Below are positions 50,067 through 58,267 of a DNA stretch of 64,000 nucleotides, one piece after another. The stretch covers positions 1 through 64,000 of the forward strand of contig NZ_JAKVIJ010000008.1 in assembly GCF_022760965.1 (NCBI RefSeq), written 5' to 3'. Each line of letters opens with the position of its first letter. Positions within the stretch are counted from its first letter, which is position 1. The translations under genes were made by a program, and so were the position numbers. Source of the stretch: Simplicispira sedimenti (GTDB lineage Bacteria; Pseudomonadota; Gammaproteobacteria; Burkholderiales; Burkholderiaceae_C). The notes below the pieces were generated by a model that searched no databases, was not told the origin of the DNA, and worked only from the letters and a program-made list of their open reading frames with translations.

Positions 50067-52166
50067 TTATTCCTCAGCAAGCCTGGGGACATTGTCCTGC
50101 CCATGGGCACCAAAAGCCTGGTCCTTGAGGCGCGCCAACTGGTCGCGCACGCGCGCCGCCTGCTCGAATTCGAGATTGCGCGCATGCTCCAGCATCTGTT
50201 TTTCCAGGCGCTTGATCTCGCGGGCAATGTCTTTCTCGGACATGTCCTCCACGCGCGCGCGCTGCAACGCCTCCTGCTCCAGGCGCTCGGCGTCCTTGCC
50301 GGCCTTCTCGCTGTACACCCCATCGATCAGGTCGCGCACCTGCTTGACGATGCTGCGCGGTGTGATGCCATGCTCGGCGTTGAAGGCAATCTGCCTGGCG
50401 CGCCGGCGCTCGGTTTCGCCGATGGCACGCGCCATGGAGTCGGTCACCCGGTCGGCGTACAGAATCGCCTTGCCTGAGAGGTTGCGCGCCGCGCGGCCGA
50501 TGGTCTGGATCAGGCTGCGTTCGGAGCGCAAAAAGCCTTCCTTGTCCGCATCCAGAATGGCCACCAGCGACACCTCGGGGATGTCCAGGCCCTCGCGCAG
50601 CAGGTTGATGCCCACCAGCACGTCGAAGGCTCCCAGGCGCAGGTCGCGGATGATTTCCACGCGCTCCACCGTGTCCACATCGGAATGCAGGTAGCGCACC
50701 TTCACACCGTTGTCGGTGAGGTAGTCGGTGAGCTGCTCGGCCATGCGCTTGGTCAGCGTGGTCACAAGCACGCGCTCGCGCCGCTCGCTGCGAATGCGGA
50801 TCTCCTGCAGCACATCGTCCACCTGATGGGCGGCAGGGCGCACCTCCACCTCGGGGTCCACCAGGCCCGTGGGCCGCACCACTTGCTCCACCACCTGGCC
50901 TGCGTGCTGCTTCTCGTAGTCGGCCGGCGTGGCCGAGACGAACACCACCTGGCGCATGCGCTGCTCGAACTCCTCGAACTTGAGCGGCCGGTTGTCCAGC
51001 GCGCTGGGCAGCCGAAAGCCGTATTCCACCAGCGTGGTCTTGCGCTGGCGGTCGCCGTTGTACATGGCGTTGAGCTGGCCAATCATCTGGTGGCTCTCGT
51101 CCAGGAACATGATCGCATCGCGTGGCAAATAGTCGGTCAGCGTGCTGGGTGCTTCGCCCGGCTGGCTGCCCGACAGGTGGCGCGAGTAGTTCTCGATGCC
51201 CTTGCAGTGCCCCACTTCGCTGAGCATCTCCAGGTCGAAGCGCGTGCGCTGCTCCAGGCGCTGCGCCTCCACGAGCTTGCCGTCGGCCAGCAGTTGCTTC
51301 AGTCTCTCTGCCAGCTCGGCCTTGATGGATTCGACCGCCAGCAGCACCTGATCGCGCGGCGTGACGTAGTGGCTGCTGGGGTACACGGTGAAGCGCGGAA
51401 TGCTCTGGCGCACGCGGCCCGTCAGCGGGTCAAACAGTTGCAGGCTCTCGATCTCGTCGTCGAACAATTCGATGCGCAGGGCCAGCTCGGAGTGTTCGGC
51501 AGGGAACACGTCGATGGTGTCGCCGCGCACGCGGAAATTGCCGCGCGCAAAGTCCATGTCGTTGCGCTGGTACTGCATGCGCACGAGCTGTGCAATGGCA
51601 TCGCGCTGGCCCAGCTTGTCGCCCGCGCGCAGTGTCATCACCATGCGGTGGTAGCTCTCGGGCTTGCCAATGCCGTAGATGGCCGACACCGTGGCCACGA
51701 TCACCACGTCGCGGCGCTCCAGCAGGCTTTTGGTGCACGACAGGCGCATCTGCTCGATGTGCTCGTTGACGGCGCTGTCCTTCTCGATGAACAGGTCGCG
51801 CTGCGGCACATAGGCCTCGGGCTGGTAATAGTCGTAATAGCTTACGAAGTATTCCACCGCGTTCTTCGGAAAGAATTCGCGGAACTCGCTGTAGAGCTGG
51901 GCCGCCAGCGTCTTGTTGGGCGCGAACACGATGGCCGGGCGCCCCAGGCGGGCGATCACATTGGCCATGGTGAAGGTCTTGCCCGAGCCGGTCACGCCCA
52001 GCAGGGTCTGGAACACCTCGCCCTCGATCACGCCCTCCACCAATTGATCGATGGCGCCGGGCTGGTCGCCCGCAGGCGGGTACGGCTGGTACAGCTCGAA
52101 AGGCGAGCCGGGAAACTGGACAAACTGCCCCTTGGCGGGCTCGGCGGGAGTCTCTTGCGTGGACAT
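50067..52166 (-). CDS. uvrB: Excinuclease ABC subunit B (UvrB)
   Basis: 699 residues. Damage-verification helicase of nucleotide excision repair. Walker A is GVTGSGKT, the beta-hairpin tyrosine region is YYDYYQPEAYVP, and the DEXH-like box is FLDESH. A helicase C domain (LVTTLTKRMAEQL...) and a C-terminal UvrC-binding UVR motif (about 655-690) complete it. The ATG at 52166 is chosen as the family start. It is divergent from the aminotransferase gene. I see no CTGT-N8-ACAG LexA box upstream. Confidence 0.96.
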   Translation of the reverse strand: MSTQETPAEPAKGQFVQFPGSPFELYQPYPPAGDQPGAIDQLVEGVIEGEVFQTLLGVTGSGKTFTMANVIARLGRPAIVFAPNKTLAAQLYSEFREFFPKNAVEYFVSYYDYYQPEAYVPQRDLFIEKDSAVNEHIEQMRLSCTKSLLERRDVVIVATVSAIYGIGKPESYHRMVMTLRAGDKLGQRDAIAQLVRMQYQRNDMDFARGNFRVRGDTIDVFPAEHSELALRIELFDDEIESLQLFDPLTGRVRQSIPRFTVYPSSHYVTPRDQVLLAVESIKAELAERLKQLLADGKLVEAQRLEQRTRFDLEMLSEVGHCKGIENYSRHLSGSQPGEAPSTLTDYLPRDAIMFLDESHQMIGQLNAMYNGDRQRKTTLVEYGFRLPSALDNRPLKFEEFEQRMRQVVFVSATPADYEKQHAGQVVEQVVRPTGLVDPEVEVRPAAHQVDDVLQEIRIRSERRERVLVTTLTKRMAEQLTDYLTDNGVKVRYLHSDVDTVERVEIIRDLRLGAFDVLVGINLLREGLDIPEVSLVAILDADKEGFLRSERSLIQTIGRAARNLSGKAILYADRVTDSMARAIGETERRRARQIAFNAEHGITPRSIVKQVRDLIDGVYSEKAGKDAERLEQEALQRARVEDMSEKDIAREIKRLEKQMLEHARNLEFEQAARVRDQLARLKDQAFGAHGQDNVPRLAEE

Positions 52167-52268
52167 GGTGCGATACGACCTGCGCGGGCCGCTAAAATCT
52201 CGGGTTAACCCCAAAGCCTACCGCAGCCGGGGTTTGCCCGCCACCTCCACCCTCCAAGGACACTTTCC

Positions 52269-53465
52269 ATGTCTCTGTTCTCCGCCGTCGAAATGGCCCC
52301 CCGCGACCCCATCCTGGGTCTCAACGAGCAATACAACGCCGACACCAACCCCAACAAGGTCAACCTGGGCGTGGGCGTGTACTTCGACGACAACGGCAAG
52401 CTGCCGCTGCTGGCCTGCGTGCAAGCCGCCGAAAAAGCCCTGATGGACAAGGCCGCGCCACGCGGCTACCTGCCCATCGACGGCATTGCGGCCTACGACA
52501 ACGCCGTCAAGGCCCTGGTGTTCGGCGCCGACTCCGACGTGGTGAAGTCGGGCTGCGTGTCCACGGTACAGGCCATTGGCGGTACCGGCGGCCTCAAGAT
52601 CGGCGCCGACTTCCTCAAGAAAATCAGCCCCCAGGCCAAGGTGCTGATCTCCGACCCGAGCTGGGAAAACCACCGCGCCATCTTCCAGAACGCAGGCTTT
52701 GAGGTGGGCAGCTACCGCTACTACGACGCCGCCACGCGCTCGGTCAACTTCGACGGCATGCTGGCCGACCTGAACGCCGCAGCGCCCGGCACCATCGTCG
52801 TGCTGCACGCCTGCTGCCACAACCCCACGGGCTACGACCTGACGGCTGCGCAGTGGGACCAGGTGATCGCCGCCGTCAAGGCCAAGGGCCTGACCGCATT
52901 CCTGGACATGGCCTACCAGGGCTTTGGCCATGGCATCCAGGAAGACGGCGCCGTGGTCGGCAAGTTCGTGGCCGCCGGTCTCAACATCTTTGTCTCGACC
53001 TCGTTCTCCAAGAGCTTCAGCCTGTACGGCGAGCGCGTGGGCGCCCTGTCGGTGGTGGCATCGAACAAGGAAGAAGCCGACCGCGTGCTGAGCCAGCTCA
53101 AGGTCGTGATCCGCACCAACTACTCCAACCCTCCCACGCACGGCGGCGCCGTGGTGGCCGCGGTGCTGGGCAACCCCGAACTGCGCGCCCTGTGGGAAAA
53201 GGAACTGGGCGAGATGCGCGTGCGCATCAAGGCCATGCGTCAGAAGCTAGTGGATGGCCTCAAGGCCGTCGGCGTGCAGCAGGACATGTCCTTCATCACC
53301 ACCCAGATCGGCATGTTCAGCTACTCGGGCCTGTCCAAGGACCAGATGGTGCGCCTGCGCAGCGAGTTCGGCGTGTACGGCACCGACACCGGCCGCATGT
53401 GCGTGGCCGCGCTCAACAGCAAGAACATCGACTACGTCTGCCAGGCCATTGCCAAGGTGGTGTAA
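52269..53465 (+). CDS. Aromatic amino acid aminotransferase (class I, TyrB/AspC type)
   Basis: 398 residues. Transfers amino groups between aromatic amino acids or aspartate and 2-oxoglutarate. The N-terminus MSLFSAVEMAPRDPILGLNE and the sequence HACCHNPTGYD are typical, with the PLP lysine in STSFSKSFSLYGERVG. TyrB versus AspC specificity cannot be told apart by eye. A strong terminator follows. It is divergent from uvrB across 102 nt. Confidence 0.93.
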   Translation: MSLFSAVEMAPRDPILGLNEQYNADTNPNKVNLGVGVYFDDNGKLPLLACVQAAEKALMDKAAPRGYLPIDGIAAYDNAVKALVFGADSDVVKSGCVSTVQAIGGTGGLKIGADFLKKISPQAKVLISDPSWENHRAIFQNAGFEVGSYRYYDAATRSVNFDGMLADLNAAAPGTIVVLHACCHNPTGYDLTAAQWDQVIAAVKAKGLTAFLDMAYQGFGHGIQEDGAVVGKFVAAGLNIFVSTSFSKSFSLYGERVGALSVVASNKEEADRVLSQLKVVIRTNYSNPPTHGGAVVAAVLGNPELRALWEKELGEMRVRIKAMRQKLVDGLKAVGVQQDMSFITTQIGMFSYSGLSKDQMVRLRSEFGVYGTDTGRMCVAALNSKNIDYVCQAIAKVV

Positions 53466-53500
53466 CACGGCCACCCAGCGCTACCATGGCGCCAACCCCG

Positions 53501-53525
53501 AGCCGCCTGCGGGCGGCTTTTTTTT
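53501..53525 (+). terminator. Rho-independent terminator of the aminotransferase gene
   Basis: Stem AGCCGCC-TGC-GGGCGGCT followed by a run of nine Ts, about 36 nt after the stop codon. R1 copy I begins directly behind it. Confidence 0.93.
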
Positions 53526-53586
53526 GAGCAAAATTCGGCTCCAGCGCCCGTCCATCAAGCGCTAGTAGCTATTATATTTATAGCGA
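53526..53586 (-). repeat. R1 palindromic repeat, copy I (upstream of the CoA-transferase gene)
   Basis: On the minus strand: CGCTATAAATATAATAGCTA, CTAGCGCTTGATGGACGGGC, GCTGGAGCCGAATTTTGC. Its AT-rich GCTAT end is only 2-3 nt from the next start codon, the same placement as copy G before the ligase. Confidence 0.85.
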
Positions 53587-53588
53587 TC

Positions 53589-54488
53589 ATGCCCCACACT
53601 GCTGCCCACCCCACGCCCCTGCAAGGCTCCCGCGTCCTGAGCCTGGCGCTCAACCTGCCCGGCCCTGCCGCCCTGCTGCGCTGCGCGCGCATGGGCGCCG
53701 AGTGCACCAAGCTGGAGCCGCCCCCTGCGCCGGGCCATGCCAGCGCCGACCCCATGGGCATCTACAGCCCCACCGCCTATGCCGACTTGCACCAAGGCGT
53801 GCGCGTGCTGCACGCCCACCTCAAGACCGACGAAGGCCAGGCGGCACTGCACGCGGAACTGGCGCGCACCGATGTGCTGATCACGTCCTTCCGCCCCTCG
53901 GCCCTGGCCAAGCTGGGGCTGGGCTGGGAAGCGCTGCAGGCGCGCTACCCGCGGCTGTCGCTGGTACGCATCGTCGGTGCGCTGGGCGAGCGTGCCGAAG
54001 AACCCGGCCACGACCTCACCTACCAGGCCGAAGCCGGGTTGCTGGCGACAGGACTGCAGGTGCCGCCCACCCTGTTTGCCGACATGGCGGGCGCACTGGT
54101 GGCCAGCGAGGCTGTGCTGCAGGCCCTGCTGGCGCGCAGCCAGCAAGGTGCTGGGGTGTGCATCGAAGTGGGCCTGGCCGAGGCCGCACAGTGGCTGGCC
54201 CTGCCGCTGCACTGGGGCCTGACCACCCCGCAGGGCGACGTGGGCGGCGCCCACGCGGGCTACCGCATCTACCCCTGCCAGGATGGCCGCGTGGCTGTGG
54301 CCGCGCTGGAGCCGCACTTCGCCGCCCGCATGTGCGCCGCTGCGGGCCTGGCGGCGCAGGGGGACGCTGAGCATTTGCGCCATCCAGCGACCCACGAAGC
54401 CATCGCCCGCTTCCTGCAAGGCCAGACCCGCGCCCAGCTCGATGCCCTGGCCCGCGCCCAGGACATCCCGCTGCATGTGCTGGACTGA
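53589..54488 (+). CDS. CoA-transferase family III protein (CaiB/BaiF; racemase-like), short form
   Basis: 299 residues. The catalytic aspartate lies in EPGHDLTYQAEAGLLA (Asp about 142), the motif shared by formyl-CoA transferases and alpha-methylacyl-CoA racemases. The N-terminal SLALNLPGPAALLRCARMGAECTKLEPP matches the family CoA site. Typical members are 360-400 residues, so this is a compact version lacking some C-terminal sequence. The stop at 54488 is genuine in the frame. It is preceded by an R1 repeat and followed 10 nt later by the cold-shock/DUF1294 gene. Substrate unknown. Confidence 0.85.
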   Translation: MPHTAAHPTPLQGSRVLSLALNLPGPAALLRCARMGAECTKLEPPPAPGHASADPMGIYSPTAYADLHQGVRVLHAHLKTDEGQAALHAELARTDVLITSFRPSALAKLGLGWEALQARYPRLSLVRIVGALGERAEEPGHDLTYQAEAGLLATGLQVPPTLFADMAGALVASEAVLQALLARSQQGAGVCIEVGLAEAAQWLALPLHWGLTTPQGDVGGAHAGYRIYPCQDGRVAVAALEPHFAARMCAAAGLAAQGDAEHLRHPATHEAIARFLQGQTRAQLDALARAQDIPLHVLD

Positions 54489-54498
54489 ACGCCCTTCC

Positions 54499-55152
54499 AT
54501 GCAAGGCACCGTTCGGCGCTGGGATGTCGGCAAAGGCTTCGGGTTCATCCAGGCCGCACACAGCAGCAACGTGTTCTTCCACGTCCGCGACTACCGTGGC
54601 AACACCCCACCCGTGGTGGGCATGGAAGTGGAGTACGAGGAAATCCAGGTCGGCGGCAAGGGGCCGCGTGCCATGCAGGTACGCCCCCGGTCCGCCCCAG
54701 GCGTGGCGGCGCCCCGCCGTCCCCACCCACCACCCAGCTCAAAGAGCACGCCTGTGCGTCGCCCACAGCACAGTGCACCTGCAGGCACCAGCTGGGCCAT
54801 GGCGTTGATGCTGGCATGGGTCGCTTTGCTGGCTTGGGGTGGCTGGACTCAGCGTCTGCCGCTGGGCTTGCTGGGCATCCTCGCCGTGCTGAATGGGGTG
54901 ACCTTTGTCGCCTACGCCGTTGACAAAAGCGCAGCACAGCGGGGGGCCTGGCGCACCTCAGAGCAGACCCTGCACCTGCTGGCCCTGCTGGGTGGTTGGC
55001 CCGCAGCATGGTGGGCACAACAATGGATGCGCCACAAATCCAGCAAGGCGTCGTTCCGCATGGTGTATTGGTGCACCGTGCTGCTGCACAGCGCAGCACT
55101 GGGCGCTATCGTGTGGCAGCCCGGATGGCTCCCTTTTTCAGGCCTCCACTGA
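54499..55152 (+). CDS. Cold-shock domain / DUF1294 membrane fusion protein
   Basis: 217 residues. An N-terminal cold-shock domain (MQGTVRRWDVGKGFGFIQ; NVFFHVRDY) lies at about 1-65, followed by a Pro/Arg-rich linker to about 100. The C-terminal DUF1294 domain has three to four membrane helices (about 97-217; NGVTFVAYAVDKSAAQRGAWR, LLALLGGWPAAWWAQ). This domain pairing is known in proteobacteria. A role in RNA handling at the membrane is speculative. The ATG at 54499 begins the cold-shock domain; a longer frame runs back into the CoA-transferase gene. Confidence 0.87.
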   Translation: MQGTVRRWDVGKGFGFIQAAHSSNVFFHVRDYRGNTPPVVGMEVEYEEIQVGGKGPRAMQVRPRSAPGVAAPRRPHPPPSSKSTPVRRPQHSAPAGTSWAMALMLAWVALLAWGGWTQRLPLGLLGILAVLNGVTFVAYAVDKSAAQRGAWRTSEQTLHLLALLGGWPAAWWAQQWMRHKSSKASFRMVYWCTVLLHSAALGAIVWQPGWLPFSGLH

Positions 55153-55201
55153 GCAGCAGACACACGTACCGCCATTCAGGCATCACGCCCCGCGGCAACA
55201 G

Positions 55202-56815
55202 CTACACCCTGTGCAGCATCACGGGGTGGTTGCCATAGGCATCCACACTCTCGATCTGCACGCCAAAGCCCCACAGGCGTGCTACATGCTTGAGCACCTC
55301 CAGTGTGTCATCGGCCAGGGGGCGGCCCTGGTATTGGGTGTGGCGCAGGGTCAGGCTGCGGTCACCGCGCAGGTTCACGTTCCAGACCTGGATGTTGGGC
55401 TCGCGCGTGCCCAGGTCGTACTGCTGTGACAGGGTCTGGCGCAAGGCCCGGTAGCCGTCTTCGTCGTGGATGGCGCTGACCTCCAGCTCGGGCCGGGCGG
55501 CGTCGTCGTGGATGGCAAACAGGCGCATCTCGCGCATGAGGTGGGGGCTGAGGAACTGGCCCACAAAGCTCTCGTCCTTGAAGTTGCGCATGGCGTGGTC
55601 GAGCGCAGGCAGCCAGGGCGTGCCCGCCAGGTCGGGGAACCAGCGCCGGTCTTCCTCGGTGGGGTGCTGGCAGATGCGCTGCAGGTCGCGGTACAACGAA
55701 AAGCCCAGCGCATAGGGGTTGATGCCGCTGTACCCGCGGTGCCCGGCCGGGGGCTGGAACACCACGTTGGTGTGCGAGCCCAGCCATTCGAGCATGACGC
55801 CATCGGTCAGGTAGCCCTCGTCGTACAAGGTGTTGAGCAGGGTGTAATGCCAGAAGGTGGCCCAGCCCTCGTTCATGACCTGCGTCTGGCGCTGCGGGTA
55901 GAAGTACTGCGCGATCTTGCGCACGATGCGCACCACCTCGCGCTGCCAGGGCTCCAGCAGGGGGGCGTTCTTTTCGATGAAGTACAGGATGTTTTCCTGC
56001 GGCTCGGCCGGGAAGCGCTCGGCCTGCAGGGCCAGTGGCTCCTTGCCGGGGCGCACAGGCAGGGTGCGCCACAGCTCGTTGACCTGCTGCTGCGCGTAGG
56101 CTTCGCGCTGTGCGCGCTCCTGGCGCTCCCGTGCCAGGCTCTTCTTGGAAGGACGGCGGTAGCGGTCCACCCCGAAGTTGGACAGCGCGTGGCAAGAGTC
56201 CAGGAACTGCTCCACCGTCTCCAGCCCATGGCGCTCCTCGCACTGGGCGATGAAGTCCTTGGCATAGACCAGGTAGTCGATGATGCTGGACGCGTCTGTC
56301 CACATGCGGAACAGGTAATTGCCCTTGAAGAAGCTGTTGTGCCCATAGGCCGCATGGGCGATCACCAGCGCCTGCATGGCAGTGGTGTTTTCTTCCATGA
56401 GGTAACTGATGCAGGGGTTGGAGTTGATGACGATTTCATACGCCAGCCCCATGTGCCCGCGCCGGTAGCGCCGCTCGGTGGCCAGAAACTCCTTGCCGTA
56501 GCTCCAGTGCCGGTAGTTCACGGGCATGCCCACGCTGGAATACGCGTCCATCATCTGCTCGGCAGTGATGATCTCCAGTTGGTTGGGGTAGGTGTCCAGC
56601 CCGAAGCGCTCGGCCGTGGCGGCAATGGCGCTGTGGTAGCGCTCGATCAGCTCAAACGTCCAGTCACTGGGGTCGGGCAGCGGCTGCATGGGGCGTTGCC
56701 CTGGGGGCAACGGCGCCTCAGGCACCCCGCGGTGGCGGCGCTCGCCCACGGTGGCAGCCTTCCAGGGGTTGTCGCCCAGGCGGCGCTCCAGCACGGGGTA
56801 TTGGGTCATGTTCAT
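55202..56815 (-). CDS. SpoVR family protein (YcgB-type)
   Basis: 537 residues. Named after a Bacillus sporulation protein; in non-sporulating proteobacteria the function is unknown but it is linked to stress and stationary phase through its partners. Family features include WTFELIERYHSAIAATAERF, VINSNPCISYLMEENT and a C-terminal domain beginning DEDGYRALRQTL. It is the last gene of prkA-yeaH-spoVR, with its start overlapping the yeaH stop (ATGA). Full length for the family. Confidence 0.93.
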   Translation of the reverse strand: MNMTQYPVLERRLGDNPWKAATVGERRHRGVPEAPLPPGQRPMQPLPDPSDWTFELIERYHSAIAATAERFGLDTYPNQLEIITAEQMMDAYSSVGMPVNYRHWSYGKEFLATERRYRRGHMGLAYEIVINSNPCISYLMEENTTAMQALVIAHAAYGHNSFFKGNYLFRMWTDASSIIDYLVYAKDFIAQCEERHGLETVEQFLDSCHALSNFGVDRYRRPSKKSLARERQERAQREAYAQQQVNELWRTLPVRPGKEPLALQAERFPAEPQENILYFIEKNAPLLEPWQREVVRIVRKIAQYFYPQRQTQVMNEGWATFWHYTLLNTLYDEGYLTDGVMLEWLGSHTNVVFQPPAGHRGYSGINPYALGFSLYRDLQRICQHPTEEDRRWFPDLAGTPWLPALDHAMRNFKDESFVGQFLSPHLMREMRLFAIHDDAARPELEVSAIHDEDGYRALRQTLSQQYDLGTREPNIQVWNVNLRGDRSLTLRHTQYQGRPLADDTLEVLKHVARLWGFGVQIESVDAYGNHPVMLHRV

Positions 56816-58077
56816 ACCTGCACCCCTTCTTTCTTGAAGAGGTCACGGAAGACCGGGTAGATCTCGCTCGGGTCGGACACCTTGCGCATGGCAAAGTGGG
56901 CAAACCAGGGGAGCAACTGGCTGTATTCATCCCAGAGGTTCTGCTCTTCCTCGGCCACCTGCACGTAGGCAAAGTAGCGCACCAGCGGCAGGATCTTTTC
57001 AGCCAGCAGGTTGCGGCAGTTGCCGCTGTCGTTGCTGAAGTTGTCGCCGTCGCTGGCCTGGGCGACGTAGATGTTCCAGTCCTCTAAGGGATAGCGCGCA
57101 CGGATGATCTGCTCCAGCAGCACCAGCGCGCTGCTCACCACCGTGCCACCGCTCTCCGTCGAGTGGAAGAACTGATCTTCATTCACCTCGGCAGCCTGGG
57201 TGTGGTGGCGAATAAAGACGATGTCGATCTTGTCGTAGTGCCGGGTGAGGAACAGGTACAGCAGGATGAAAAACCGTTTGGCCAGGTCCTTGCGCGCCTG
57301 GTCCATGGAGCCGGACACGTCCATCACGCAAAACATCACGGCCTGGCTGTTGGGCACGGGCACCCTGGCGCGTGCCCGAAAGCGCAGGTCGATGGGGTCC
57401 AGGTACGGCACCTTGCCGATGCGCTCGCGCAGCTGGAGGATCTTGCATTGCAACTGGGCTACGGCCTCGCTGGTGCCGTCGTCCTGCGCCAGCAGGGCAT
57501 CAAGCTCGTCCTGCAGCGCCTGCAGTTCGCGCTGCGGTGCGTTGGTCAGCGCAATGCGCCTGCCCAGCGCGCCGCGCATGGTGCGCACCACAGCCAGGTT
57601 GTTGGGCGTACCGTCCTGGCTGTAGCCCGCGCGGCGGCTCTTCCACTGCGGGTTGTCGCCAATGTGGGTGCGCAGCAGGTGCGGCAGGGCCAGGTCTTCA
57701 AAGAAGAGCTGCATGAACTCTTCCTTGGTCAGCGTGAAGGTGAAGTCGTCCTCTCCCTCGCCGCTGTCGCTGGCCTGCGAGCCGCTGCCCTGTCCGCCCT
57801 GCGGGCGCTGGATGCGGTCGCCGCGCACATGGTCGGTGTTGCCAGGGTGCACCGTGTCGCGGATACCGCCCTGGCCATGGTGGAAGACCGGTTCACTGAT
57901 GTCCTTGCGGGGGATGGTGATGCTCTCCGCACCCTCGATGTTGCGGATGTCGCGCTGCGAGACGGCGCGTCGCACAGCGTCGGCGATCTGCTCCTTGTAG
58001 CGACGAACAAAGCGCTCGCGGTTGCCCACCGACTTGTTCTTGCCTGCGAGCCTGCGGTCGATGATTTGGAGTGCCAT
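56812..58077 (-). CDS. YeaH/YhbH family protein (DUF444)
   Basis: 421 residues. A von Willebrand A-like fold is suggested by the MIDAS-type FCVMDVSGSMDQARKDLAKR, after an N-terminal arginine-rich region (MALQIIDRRLAGKNKSVGNR). Known to co-occur with PrkA and SpoVR and, in E. coli, to be coexpressed with YeaG; the mechanism is unclear. It is separated from prkA by R2 copy c and overlaps spoVR by 4 nt. Confidence 0.93.
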   Translation of the reverse strand: MALQIIDRRLAGKNKSVGNRERFVRRYKEQIADAVRRAVSQRDIRNIEGAESITIPRKDISEPVFHHGQGGIRDTVHPGNTDHVRGDRIQRPQGGQGSGSQASDSGEGEDDFTFTLTKEEFMQLFFEDLALPHLLRTHIGDNPQWKSRRAGYSQDGTPNNLAVVRTMRGALGRRIALTNAPQRELQALQDELDALLAQDDGTSEAVAQLQCKILQLRERIGKVPYLDPIDLRFRARARVPVPNSQAVMFCVMDVSGSMDQARKDLAKRFFILLYLFLTRHYDKIDIVFIRHHTQAAEVNEDQFFHSTESGGTVVSSALVLLEQIIRARYPLEDWNIYVAQASDGDNFSNDSGNCRNLLAEKILPLVRYFAYVQVAEEEQNLWDEYSQLLPWFAHFAMRKVSDPSEIYPVFRDLFKKEGVQV

Positions 58078-58096
58078 GCGTCAGCCCCCGAACGAA

Positions 58097-58262
58097 CCAG
58101 CCCCCCAGCCACGGCACGGGCGCGACCCCAGCGCGGGCAGCCGCGCAAGGGCCGCCAAGCCGCAGCAAAGGCGGCACTTCGCTGGCGTGCGCTGGCTGCG
58201 TCCCCCTTCCCACGCGCAGCGTGAGAGAAATGGGAAGGCGCGAAGCGACTCAGGGGGTTGTT
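58097..58262 (-). repeat. R2 structured repeat, copy c (between prkA and yeaH)
   Basis: About 165 bp, starting roughly 6 nt after the prkA stop codon. On the minus strand it opens CCCCCTGAGTCGCTTCGCGC. Hairpin: CCTTCCCA/TGGGAAGG outer pairing (shifted register relative to copy a) and apical CACGC-TGC-GCGTG. GGGCGGCCC-like block near the far end as GGCGGCCCTTGCGCGG. Confidence 0.8.
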
Positions 58263-58267
58263 TCATA

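Noticed and set aside
52167..52268. LexA box upstream of uvrB
   Set aside because: No CTGT-N8-ACAG sequence in the intergenic region.
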